Below the pieces are notes generated by a model that saw only the letters and a list, made by a program, of their open reading frames with translations, made no database searches and was not told the origin of the DNA. Below are positions 49,958-60,452 of a stretch of 64,000 bases of DNA, in pieces; position 1 is the stretch's first letter, and each line of letters opens with the position of its first letter. Position numbers and translations under genes: made by a program. The DNA lies in NCBI GenBank assembly GCA_023653785.1, contig JAMKCH010012373.1, forward strand, positions 1-64,000, given 5' to 3'. Source of the DNA: Ophioderma brevispina. Its lineage: Eukaryota > Echinodermata > Ophiuroidea > Amphilepidida > Ophiodermatidae.

Positions 49958-50539
49958 TTATAACTGCATCATTAATAATTACTCTCTACTTCTCCCAATT
50001 TAAGGAATATTGATATTTTACCAATTATCAAAAAATTAAAGATATTTCTTCAAGATCCCAATTGAGCAAACTCAAGACATTGATGTACACTGGTAACAAA
50101 AAATAAGTCGTTATACTAAAGCATTTTTCTCACATAAGCCTTATTTATTGGGGTGAGGGGTGCTCATATAGTTTTGGCTTTGCACTAGCATGTAGTGGCA
50201 AGGGGTGGCTCTTTCTACCTGGACAATCAATCCAGGCCATAAGTCTAGGTGGCTTTGGCTGCTATCCCATACAATGTAAAATTCAAACTGTTCGACCACC
50301 CAACCTAGTTTCATGATTTTAGCACCCTCATACTATTATCGTCTAATCTCTTTCTGAGGCTGAAGAAAGAGAATCTATGGTCACCATTTTTCCTTCATGA
50401 TGACGTCATAGATGATGTGGACCATGGAGATCCAAGATCCAGACTTTTACAGAGAAGGGATCTGCATGCTCATTGACTTCTGGACTAATGTGTTGATGTT
50501 CAAAGGGATTATGTTGAAAAATAAATTTGATTTCCTTAA

Positions 50540-50935
50540 TTAAACTGACTCCTACCTTCCCCAACCCTCTTGTAAGCGTCAAAAAGCCACACCCCGCAAC
50601 TTTGTAGCTTTTTGTAGCCCACAGTAAGTTGTATCTTTAAAAAGGATGAGCTATTTTGTGGCTTACAGTAAATTAGTCTAGAAAGTACCATGTGGCTTTT
50701 TGTAGCCCTTGGGCATATCAATATTATCTACATGTAATATAGATAATAGATCCATTGCCGACTTTTTTTGCTGTAGCCTTATAGCTTACAGTACATCAGT
50801 CTTATAGATACAACTTTTTAATATATCTTCTTTACTGCCAGCTACAAAATACCATGTGGCATTTTGTGGGCTACAGTAAATAACTAACATGAAATGGCTA
50901 TATTTTGTGGCTTTATATGGCCTGCAGTAACGCCT
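50540..50935. repeat. Degenerate internal repeat, TTTGTGGCTTACAGTAAAT
   Basis: Variants of TTTTGTGGC(T)TACAGTAAAT and TACCATGTGGCTTTTTGTAG recur about six times in both half-site orders, just downstream of exon 5 in intron 5. Confidence 0.55.
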
Positions 50936-51002
50936 ATATAAAAACCGAAATAGGAGGTTAGGGACTTAGGCTGGGAACTTATCGAACACCCCTCATACTA
51001 AC

Positions 51003-51213
51003 CATTCTTCATCAGCACTGGCAGGAGGTGGGATGTTACTATCATCTACTTCATCCTCCTTTGCTTTATTCTTCATCATTTCCTCTCTGGTTGGTACTGA
51101 TGCTGTTACTTCTTCATCTTCCCCAACATTTTCATCTTCGCTTCTGCTTTTGTGAATCTTATCTATGGCTTTCTTTTCAAAATCTACTAGAAACCTTTCA
51201 TTGGTGCTTTCAT
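51003..51213 (-). CDS. CCDC174: CCDC174 exon 5
   Basis: The 211-nt exon lies between acceptor CACAACAG (AG at 51215-51214) and donor GTTAGT at 51002, with no frame errors. It encodes ESTNERFLVDFEKKAIDK, matching YLVDFTQKIIDK of human CCDC174. A long acidic linker follows (SEDENVGEDEEVTASVPT), then NIPPPASADEEW, matching the human EIPPPQDPSEEW. The exon ends with the first two bases of the tryptophan codon, completed by the first G of exon 6. The acidic, probably disordered linker is longer than in human. A basic KNKAKEDE stretch could form a short helix. Confidence 0.92.
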
Positions 51214-51264
51214 CTGTTGTGAAATGCAAAACATAAATACTGTCATTTTTGTGTCACCTGCCTA

Positions 51265-51575
51265 AAGGCAGGAAGACAGATAGGGATCACTGTCCACTGT
51301 TGTTGAGGTCTCTTATTGTTGTGAAAAAGGATTAACATGGGATCCCTCATTTGCTGATGAGATCAAAGGTCACATACCAAGGTCATAGGTCATTTGAAGT
51401 CAAGTTGTAAGATAGGCTGGAAATGTAAAATTGACCTTAATTGAAAAGTTTCAGTTGGAACCAAACTTGAGTCATAGACGCAACATCGGATTCCTCATTC
51501 GTTGATGCGGGCAAAGGTCACATACCAAGGCCAAAGGTCATATGAAGCTATATTTGCAAACCCCGATGGCAGGCC
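51265..51575. repeat. Tandem pair with AGGTCA half-sites
   Basis: Two diverged copies, about 150 bp apart, of GATTCCTCATT(T/C)G(C/T)TGATG then CAAAGGTCACATACCAAGG and TCATAGGTCAT/CCAAAGGTCAT. Closely spaced AGGTCA hexamers resemble nuclear-receptor half-sites, but this is a dispersed repeat style common in such genomes. Confidence 0.6.
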
Positions 51576-51814
51576 ACACATGCAATCTGAAGACCGATGC
51601 ATTTTTTTACTAGGTTTGTTTGTACTTGTACTACTTAATAATTGCACATTTTTTGGAAGAGCACCCCAATTTCAAATGTGTGAGATTTATTGCACAGTTG
51701 TTTTGGAAATTGTCTAGTGACTATAGTTATCAATACAAAATACTTCTTTGTGTGTTTAAGTCTTCACAGACAGGCTCCGTCATACGTTACTGATTGTTAC
51801 TAATTTGCATGCAT

Positions 51815-52060
51815 TTGAGGCGCGTGGTCAGTGGAAAAGTGGGGGAGCTTCGAGTCCCCCCGCCCTTACGATGCCAACATGTTTATGTTCCTGGGCAAGA
51901 TACGTAATCGCAATTGGGCCCTCGCCGACCCCAGCGAAATCTGGGAGCTGTCATGTTATGGATGGATATTACAATCTAAGTGGCTGATAGCCTTGGCCAG
52001 GCAGCCACCATAGATGAAACCAAATGATTGTGGAACCGATTTTTCCTAATATCAAAGCGT
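51815..52060 (+). repeat. Diverged SINE copy
   Basis: GTGGTCAGTGGAAAAGTGGG and GCTTCGAGTCCCCCCG resemble the A and B boxes of the 25.2k SINE. CCTGGGCAAGATACGTAATC and CCAAATGATTGTGGAACCGA match its body. Confidence 0.65.
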
Positions 52061-52260
52061 CCAGTCATAATAGGCACTAAGGGTTGTTGTCGAGTAGGGC
52101 TTTTTATTTGTCGCCAACGTCAATTTCAAGATCCACGTCGAAAGGTTCGCCCACAAGTCTAAAAAAAACGATTTTACTTCACTAGGAGTTCCGCCATGTT
52201 CCATGTTTGGCATTGTACAACGACGCGAGTCACGCAACGTGTACTACTGTAAGCGCATGG

Positions 52261-54559
52261 GCCTATGGTAGTGAGTGATGTAGAACAAAATTCAGCGCCC
52301 CTGACATCGCATGACCCCGCCAGCAAAATAAAGCTTTTAATTTAATTTTTAATATTTCTCCACCATATTGTCTTAGAAAATGATATGACAAATGAGTTAA
52401 CGGTGCCAATTTTACCTTTTAAACGTACAAAATATGTAAGAATTTTTGAGCCTTGAAAATAAGTACCCAGGACGAGTGCCTACCCCCTGTAACGTACGTG
52501 TATATTCCACGCGTTTTTCTTTTCTTTTTCTTCCGTCCGCATTTGTGAACATTATTAGACTGGTCCGATTATTGGCCGAAGTCCGGCTCGGCTCACGAGT
52601 CAGTCGGGAGTCACGTGCGACTTACGTCTAAGTCAAAGGGATTTTCAAAGGGGTAGCGATATTTTGCGATTGCTCTGCCATGTTCGAGTGAGTTTGGCTA
52701 CGTCATACGGCTGATTTCCTTCCCCTCCTTAGGAACAACATGCGCAGTGGATATGGATTTGTTTTTGCAAAAAAAGAATGCTGAACAGGCGACGCCGACG
52801 CCCGACTTAAAAGATAGCTGAAACATATAGAAAATTGGTGATAAAATCGCTAAATATCGGCGATGTTTTTTAAGCTTTATAAAGGTCATTTTAATAACTA
52901 TATTTTTAAAATCGAGCATCAGTCCATGGCGTGTCGACAGCAAAATAAATGCATGTCGCGACATAGGTAGACAAAAGCCTTGTCGACAACACCCTATAGG
53001 CAACAGTAACTTGAGACTGTTACAGTGACAAAGCGCTATATAAAACTTATCCTTATTATTCGAAAATTATTCTGATGGTACAAGACGAAGGCTACGGTCC
53101 TTCTTCTAATGTTATGGGGCTTGTGTCTACCTGTACAAATTGCCAGTATACTACGCTTGCTGGAAAACACACACTTTCTGTCTGTCCATTATGAACTACC
53201 ACAAAAATGATCACAACTCAACTTGCTTGGTGATTAAGAGCTAAAATGGATAAGCATTGACATGTACATGGCGCTACTATTTCCCGGCTATACCTGATTT
53301 ATGTTTTCTATTCAGCACTGTTGAATTAATTTGCGGGATCCATTATTCCTTAGAGCCATAACTGGCTATGATCCAATGGCATTTTTCGACCACCATTGGA
53401 TCACTAGTGTGGAGGGCTTATATATCAACTTTGAAAAGGTTTAAGTAACATGAACCTGAGGATTCTATTTATTCCAGATATTTCAAATAGTGCTTATACT
53501 TGCTTTTCATATTTTATTAGCTAATAATCAAACTTTAAACTCACCTATCTCAAATGTTCCATTTTGGACATAGACAGTTCTGTCTCTAAGGGGGACGAAG
53601 TACAAACTTCCTTCCTTCTATGCGACCCAGAGAAGTTCGAGCTCTACCATTTCCAAGGTATAGTTTAGAATGTCAATTACCCATGCAACTATGCAAAAAT
53701 AGCACTATTTTAAAACCAATTAGGGCACTCTTAAAAAAAGGTGATATTATTGCTTTAAGTATATGTACAACAAGGAATGAATAGTGCTCCTAAAAGATGC
53801 TTGCCCCTAGAAGATATTTCCATGCCTTCTACTAGCAGTGTACTTCCTTTACTATAAAGATACGCTTCAAAAGCACTGTTGTTTTCATGAAACATCAGAA
53901 TACATTTGGGCTCAAAAACTGAATTTTCTTAGAAATATCTTACTTTTTCTGTGGTATGGTAATAACAAAGGAAACAAAGGACCAATTTTATGGACTCATA
54001 TATCCTTGGTGAGGAAAACTTTCAAATAATGGGCTCCGATGTGAATCGCCCATTAAAGTTTTTCAAACCATACACACATATGGCAATAAATACCTGTATC
54101 CCCTATCTTCAGAGTTGTAACAGAGGAGAAGTCCTCATTTTCCTGAAAAATCCAAAATTCGAAACAACAGGAAACAAATTTTAGCGTAGCAATCCGGTGA
54201 AGGCTCCGGAATATATGTTCTCTTTACGTGATTTTATGTACGAGACCCCTTCTACAAAATCAATTGGTACTTAAAACTTGGGTTTTTGAAGCAGTTTTAC
54301 CTTTATATCAAAGACACTTTGATTCAGAAAAAAAAAACAGCAAAAAAATTTATGGATAAAATCCGGAATTTCTGGAACATTTACATCTCTGTATAATTAT
54401 CTAATTACAAGAATTTCGAAATGTTATTGATAGAGATGCCAGTGAGTTCACTACATATCATGAAATATGGTGAAAAAATCTGGAACACCAATCATATTTA
54501 GTAATCTACAATGACGCTGTTTTCGGCTTCTTGCTCTCTATATTCATAGAATTAAATGC
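52261..54559. other. Intron 4 stretch, nothing clear
   Basis: No exon-like segment with paired splice sites and conserved peptide. A SINE-like tail (CAAAGCGCTATATAAAACTT) ends near 53055. Confidence 0.4.
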
Positions 54560-54807
54560 ATGGGCCCCTTCAACCACGACCCATCAGGTTTACCTTTTAG
54601 GTTGACCTTTTAAGGTTGATGAGGTGGACATAGCACATCCCTCCAACATCCAGTCATTCACCACTACCTGATCAGGTTTCCCTTTTAGGTTGACCTTTTT
54701 GGTTGATGAAGACATAGCAACTCCCTCCATACATCCAGTCACTTCACCCACTACTTCAGGTTAACCTTTTAGGTTGACCTTTTTAGTTGACAATTAGTCA
54801 AAAAACA

Positions 54808-54866
<59 letters not shown>

Positions 54867-55059
54867 CCATACATCCAGTCACTTCAACCAGTACCTATCA
54901 GGTTGACCTTTTTGGTGAGAGGGACATAGCAACATCCCTACATAACTCCGTCCCTTCAACCACTACCTAGCAGTTTACCTTTTAGGTTGCCCCTTTTTGT
55001 TGATGAGGGACATAGCAACATCCATCCAACATCCAGTCACTTTACCACTACCTATCAGG

Positions 55060-55515
55060 GTTACCGTTTAGTAGATATTAACCGTCCAGTGTTTCCTTTT
55101 GGCCGATCCGATGGCCGGGACATCAACATCCCTAGCACATCCTTGTAGTATCGGCTGATCACCGATCCGATCGACGATTTAGCCCCATATATTAAGTCGC
55201 ACTGAGTTCAATTTCTTAATTTAGGAATTGCGATATAATGTAATAATCAACAAATCTGTGCATTCCACATTTGCTTATGTTCTATTAGGAATTCGGAGGA
55301 AAGGTTCCTTTTTGAGCAACTCCTGGCTCAGCTTCTACTTAAAAACTGGAAAAATACCCAATATACTTCGTCCCTTTCACTCATTCAGTACATCGGCTGA
55401 GAATCGGCAGCCTCTGACCTAGTTTTTTATATTTATCCAATTTTTTGCCGATTTTGGCATAATCGGCCCCTGATCCGAGGTCCGATCCAAATAAGCCAGT
55501 TAATCTCTACCTTTT
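55060..55515. mobile_element. TIR element in minisatellite, copy 1
   Basis: The left end GTAGATATTAACCG...CGATCCGATGG is roughly inverted against ATCGGCCCCTGATCCGAGGT ... GTTAATCTCTAC. The interior shares AATCAACAAATCTGTGCA and CCAATTTTTTGCCGATTTTG with copy 2 at 55685-56135. The AGAGATTAACCGAT/ATCGGCC style is that of a common small TIR element. Confidence 0.7.
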
Positions 55516-55684
55516 GTTGACCTGTTGGTTGATGAGGGACATAGCAAATCCATCCACACATCAGTAACACAGACAGCAACCACTACTATCAGGTTTACCT
55601 TTTGGTTGACCTTTTTGTTGAGAGGGACATAGCCAAAACATAAAATCCATACATCCAGTCACTTCAACCACGACCATCAGGTAC

Positions 55685-56135
55685 CTTTAGTAGAGATGAA
55701 ACGATCCAGGGTTCCTTTGCCGATTCCAGATCGGCCGGGAATAGACAAACATCCATAGCAACATCCATTGTAGTATCGGCGATCAACGATCCGATCCGAC
55801 GATTTGCCCCATATTAAAGATTGCACTGAGTTCAAATTCTTAAATTTAGGAATTGGCGACGATAATTATAATCAACAAATCTGTGCAGTCCACATTTGCT
55901 TATTTCGATTAGAATTTCGGGGAAAGGTTACCTTTTTGGAGGCAACTCCTGTCTCATGCTTTACATGTAAAAAACTGGAAAAAATACACTTTGTCTTCGG
56001 GTCCCTTTCATTTCATCAGTACACTCGGCTGCTATTGAGCCTTGACATATTTTTACGATCCAATTTTTTGCCGATTTTGCAGAATCGGCCCCTGATCCGA
56101 TGTTCCGATACCAATATCGGTTAATCTCTACCTTT
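55685..56135. mobile_element. TIR element in minisatellite, copy 2
   Basis: Starts GTAGAGATGAAACGATCCAG and ends ATACCAATATCGGTTAATCT followed by CTAC. It is about 85 percent similar by eye to copy 1 and in the same orientation and context, so insert and flanking minisatellite units were probably duplicated together. Confidence 0.7.
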
Positions 56136-57316
56136 TAGGTTTGACATTTGTTGATGAGGGCATAGCAACATCCATTCACACATACAGTCACTTCAACCAC
56201 TACCACGACCCACAGCCCAGGTACACTTTAAGGTTGAACTTTGGGTGATGGGGACATAGCAACATCCATACATACATCCAGTCACTTCAACCACTACCTA
56301 TAAGGTTTACCTTTAGGTTGACTTTTTGTTTGATGAGAGACATAGCAACATCCATCCATACATCCATGTCACTTCAACCACTACCATCAGGTTTAACCTT
56401 TTAGTTGACCTTTTTGTTGATGAGAGACATAGCAACATCCATCCATCCATACATCCAGTCACTTCAACCACTCCCTATCAGGTTTTCCCTTTTAGGTTGA
56501 CCTTTTTGGTTGATGATGAACAAGCAGCAACGTCCATCCATTTCAACTCAACAGCTGTTTGACCCCATGCAACCCATCTCCTTATTTTTAGAGGCAATTT
56601 TAAGAATTGGCGACACAATTGAAGGAACAAGGTGTAGGGGAAAGGAGAAAGGCGGAAAATGTTAAGAAATAAGAGGGTAGCCGTAAAGGGAGAAGGTGTT
56701 AAAGGAGGAGAGATTAATAAGATGTAAAGAGGAAAGAGCCGACGAGGATATGAGGTCAACACAGCCGACCCGACAATTGTGACAACTTATATAAGTAGGG
56801 ACATGCAAAAGCTATTACCTCTGCAAAAATGTAAAAATACATTGCGGAATCTGTCATATAGGCCTACCGAGGTCAATATTTGTATGTTAAGCGCCCTCTA
56901 TATGCCCATTTTCCATAGAGAGAACGTGTTAAACTAGATTTTTTAGGAAAATCATTAAAAATTATAAAAAAGTGAAATTTTGTAAAATTTATTTTTACAT
57001 GGATGAAGTCAGTGGTAAGAATAACCCAAATTATTTTTCAAAAAGTGGGTCGCCGTTGATATTTTTTGTTTTAATTTCTGGTTTGTTATACTAAATGAGA
57101 CTTTCAAACACTGTGTATCTCCAGCTTACCACTGAATGTAGGTGGTCCTTCCAACATAGCACGGCCCTCAAAAAATCCGAAATCAGGACATTTCTAGAAA
57201 CTGGTATCTTGTGATTACTTTGGTTCTGAATTTGTTAAAAGGGAACCCTTCTTTTGCCAAATTTTTTATGGGATCACTGTACTTTTGATGCCCTTTTTTT
57301 TTATTTCATCATAAAC

Positions 57317-57396
57317 AAGCATCTGCTGCATAAAACTGGAATTGTTCTCCGCTCGTCATCTTCTCATACAGTTTAGCTTTTGCTGCCCAAATTGAT
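57317..57396 (-). CDS. CCDC174: CCDC174 exon 4
   Basis: The acceptor is CAG after a run of pyrimidines, as read on the minus strand. The 80-nt exon reads without error: SIWAAKAKLYEKMTSGEQF and onwards. KAKLYEKMTxG is one of the best conserved CCDC174 motifs. The start phase (2) matches exon 3. The chosen donor, GTTTAT at 57316, is weak but is the one whose end phase (1) fits exon 5; the alternative GTTTTA a few codons earlier does not fit. The 3' boundary is therefore less certain than the exon itself. Confidence 0.85.
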
Positions 57397-57799
57397 CTGA
57401 AAAAAAAAAAGATATACAATGTAAATTTTCAAAATCTATATTATATATTTTTTTTCTTGTTTATTCGCAGTCGTTATTAATCTATCAACTCTTCCCTACT
57501 CTTAAACTTCATTATATTTTCAATATTCTAACACTATAACTGATAAATTTGGTATAAATACTAATTATTTTTGAAAATAAATGGACCAAGGGCATTTCCA
57601 GAAAATGTCCCCGATTAACAGTGTATTAAGTCACACCTAAAGTGAAGGCAAAAACATACTTATGTAAATGTGTAAAGGTCCTTGCCCGATCGCTAATAGC
57701 CTCGTCCCCAGAAGCCCCATATTTTACCAGAAGTGGTACCAGGTTTAGAAATTTCATTCAATCAGTTCATGTGAGCCACATGTATACATACAACCCTGA

Positions 57800-57965
57800 C
57801 TTTTAACTCTAATTTTAGCATGATCATGAAATGTCTTGAATTTGCTTCTTAGCAATCTAAAACACTTTTTATCCGTAAGTTTCCAACAAGTGGTTTTGCA
57901 GAGTACACTATAGCACATTGCAATGCATTATGGGATTGACTTAAAAACACCCTCTGGCTACTGGT
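57800..57965. repeat. Dispersed repeat, copy B of 7985-8125
   Basis: ATCATGAAAT...TCTTG, AACACTTTTTATCC, GCACATTGCAATGC(A/T)TTATGGGATTGA and AACACCCTCTG occur in the same order at 7985-8125. In this intron the copy lies next to exon 3. Confidence 0.65.
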
Positions 57966-58032
57966 AAAGGGCAAGTTGATAGCAATAATAACTAAATTTC
58001 ATAATGGCCTCCTTTAGCCTAAATCAACTTAC

Positions 58033-58138
58033 TGTGACTTTGCAAGGGCATCTTCTTCTTCTTCGCTGGTTTAACTGTTTATCCTTCCTCGGCTCTTGAT
58101 TGAACGCCAGCATTTTTCTTACGCCAAATGCTCGGTTT
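58033..58138 (-). CDS. CCDC174: CCDC174 exon 3
   Basis: The exon begins right after an AG at 58140-58139 with KPSIWRKKNAGVQSRAEE, an almost exact match to the KPSIWSKQNxGVxxRAE block of CCDC174. It ends with EEEEDALAKSQ before the donor GTAAGT at 58032. Between these, the sequence passes through a third frame (DKQLNQ). Two extra bases, one in a GG pair and one in CAGCGAA, restore a single frame and the expected end phase of 2. The upstream in-frame TAG right at the acceptor fixes the exon start. The glutamate-rich end begins the coiled-coil-like helix that continues in exon 4. Confidence 0.85.
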
Positions 58139-58459
58139 CTAATTGGATATATCAAATATAGTTTATATACCCACAGCTTCTGGTCCCTGTTACATTTTAA
58201 TCACTTTGATGTTTGTCAACGAGAATCACAGAAGCGATTCTCGAAGGATTCTCATAGCATCCATGCATAAACTGTACGAATGCAGTATAGTACCCAGTGG
58301 TTAACATACTTGCTGGCTTATGGTTGCTATAGAACATAACTAAAAAAAAAATTGCCTAGATAATAAATGCCCCGGGGCTTTTTATTACAGACCACATGGT
58401 GTATCTTATATTAAACAATCAAAAACACTGTAAGAAGGCATAAGAAGGGGTAACATTAC

Positions 58460-58560
58460 CTTGCTGGTTGGTTTTGGTTTTGACAGATGAATTGCATTCT
58501 GTAAGCTTCCTTCTTAAAGGCCTCCTGTTTGCGTAAAGTGTCTGCCTTTAAACCAACGAT
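58460..58560 (-). CDS. CCDC174: CCDC174 exon 2
   Basis: The acceptor TTTACAG precedes 58560 and the donor GTAATG follows 58460. The first frame reads IVGLKADTLRKQEAFKK, the conserved LVDLKAELFRKQEEF block of CCDC174. The exon end reads, in another frame, SLQNAIHLSKPKPTSK, which matches the KPKxxxK stretch just before KPSIW in vertebrates. A single missing base near the AAGAAGGAA run (about 58511-58516) reconciles the two. The observed length of 101 nt becomes 102, giving phase 0 at both ends. This is the first of several 1-nt breaks in the gene. Confidence 0.85.
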
Positions 58561-58859
58561 CTGTAAAGATAAGAAAATTATTCAAGATATTTTCTGATCA
58601 CACAGTTTTACCTAAAACAAAAAGAATTTCAATTTTTACTTCCGGTTTTACAATTTAAAGTATGATAACTAAGGGATCATTATTTTTTTTATAGGCAACT
58701 TTTTTAAATGTCTAGGGCAAAAATTGGTCTCATTTTGTCGATCCAATATTTAAAGCAATAATAGCAGCATTATTTTTTTAAAGAGCACCCCCCAATTTTT
58801 CAACAATTTTGAGATTTTTTACACAGGTGCATTGGTAACTAGAAATATGATTTTGTGAG

Positions 58860-59035
58860 CCCCATAGAGTACTGTTGGTTGAACCAAATGGAATTATACT
58901 CCCAAACCAAATCCTTCAGCCCTAATATTTTACAGGGTAAATGAGAAAAATAGTAGCTTTCTTCCTGATACAAAATTTTGACCACTTCGGTAAAATCTGG
59001 GGTTCCCGGGACGATGCTATTAGCGATCAAGGCCA
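58860..59035. repeat. Dispersed repeat, copy B
   Basis: Same phrase order as 17990-18255, including CCCATAGAGT, CCAAACCA and AAATAGTAGCTTTCTTCC. It lies in CCDC174 intron 1. Confidence 0.6.
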
Positions 59036-59533
59036 TTAATTTTTAGATTTAGAAAATATCACCAAACGGCCACCGCCCATACCCGGTAGCGTCACTCCTC
59101 TTACTGTCGGGTACCCATGCTCGTCGTAGGAAATGGAAAAACACCCCACACCTATTCACATTTTTGGGTTTTAAAAACACCCTATTTTGTGCAAAATTCA
59201 TGAAATTTTTAGGGCCTAATAGTAAATTTTATGGGGATTACAAAATCACATTTTTTGAAGCTTCACTTAAAAAACCGGGGTGAAAAATATCGCGCGAACT
59301 TACCCGCACAGTTTTGGTTTTGGGGTGAAGGTCCCATTCTATCAATATTACACTTTATTGCCTTTATAAATTTGGGCCATCCTCCTTAAAGTATAATTAA
59401 GATTTGCCTTAGACTAGTTTCAGTCCCTATATTTTACTATAGGGACTAGGAAAAGGCCTATAGACTATAGACTTCTGGGGCAAATTTTTGACTTTGGAAG
59501 AAAAAAAATCAAATTATCAAATTGAGATCCTGA

Positions 59534-59890
59534 TTAAAAGGTGCACAACGAGCAGATTTCACATACCAGGTGTCCCTAAAAAAATTGAAAGTTTTGGTTT
59601 TTGCCCTGGTGGTAAAGCTTTCCATCTAAACCATCCCCCAATCTAAAGGATTAAGCTGAGGAAACGTTTGTTTGGTACAAAAATTCAGCAATTTCTAATT
59701 TCGTGTAGGAGCAATATGATATTCAACCCAAATATTATATTGGAAATATAAGCATCAAAATCCCTTTATCTCCCTTTAAGACATTTCTGAGCCACACTAC
59801 AAGGTAAGAAACCTGAGTGTCTAATCTATTTGAATTACATTTGACAGATTAACGTTTGGTGCCTCAAATCTCTTGGTTTGCACCCTTTAA
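59534..59890. mobile_element. TTAA-flanked MITE, GGTGCAACGAGAG family
   Basis: The left end TTAAAAGGTGCACAACGAGC and right end TGGTTTGCACCCTTTAA are inverted with TTAA borders. The interior contains GGTGTCCCTAAAAAA, GGTAAAGCTTTCCATC and GTAGGAGCAATATG. It lies in CCDC174 intron 1. Confidence 0.75.
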
Positions 59891-60327
59891 TGTATTGGGG
59901 GGGGGGGGGGGACTTATTAAAACATACTCGATTGAAACAAAATGAATAATTTAATGCAAGGAACAAAACATGCCTAGCTTGAACACGTCATAGCCCCTGG
60001 CGAGCCCCGGGCGACCACAACCCATATGGAGTGTCTAGTCAGAGCAACCTCGGACTAAAAAATGCCAGCAAACATCAAAAGTTTAAGAATTTAGTATGTG
60101 CCACAACCCGTGGAAGTCGGGCAGCCTCAACAGAATTAGCTGCATGTTGAAGGATTGTGGTGGCAGAATACTGAATTAATCCCACCGTGTTGTTTTTGTA
60201 AACCAACTGGCAATAACCCTGCAAACAGTCCGCGCGCTACGTTTATCTAGCTCGTTTGTTTTTAAAATTCAGTATTCTGTCACCACATCCTTTTATTTGA
60301 GCATAAAGGTATGATTTTGGACCGGTC

Positions 60328-60452
60328 GTCTCTTTACGACGAATTGAACCCAGGCGATTACCATTCTTTTAAGGGAAGAACGAGGCCGGGGCCGAGTTCT
60401 TCCAAGCAAAAATAATGGTGGCGCCGGGGTTAATTCGTCGTAAAGAGATTGA
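60328..60452. mobile_element. Short foldback repeat, TCTCTTTACGACGAATT arms
   Basis: TCTCTTTACGACGAATTGAA at 60328 and TTAATTCGTCGTAAAGAGA at 60430 are inverted, with further inverted ACCCAGGCG and GGCGCCGGGGT. Non-coding MITE relic in CCDC174 intron 1. Confidence 0.65.

Larger units (their letters stand above)
54560..56535. repeat. Composite minisatellite with embedded TE copies
   Basis: Units of about 86 bp (CATCCAGTCACTTCAACCAC, TACCTATCAGGTTTACCTTT, AGGTTGACCTTTTTGGTTGA, TGAGGGACATAGCAACATCC) occur at 54560-55050, 55515-55685 and 56135-56535. Two related 440-bp inserts separate them. A run of about 45 A interrupts the array at 54818-54863. It lies in CCDC174 intron 4. Confidence 0.85.

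Noticed and set aside
54818..54863. Long A run as the tail of a processed retrogene
   Set aside because: No coding sequence or target duplication flanks it and it interrupts a minisatellite unit; more likely a length artefact or simple expansion.
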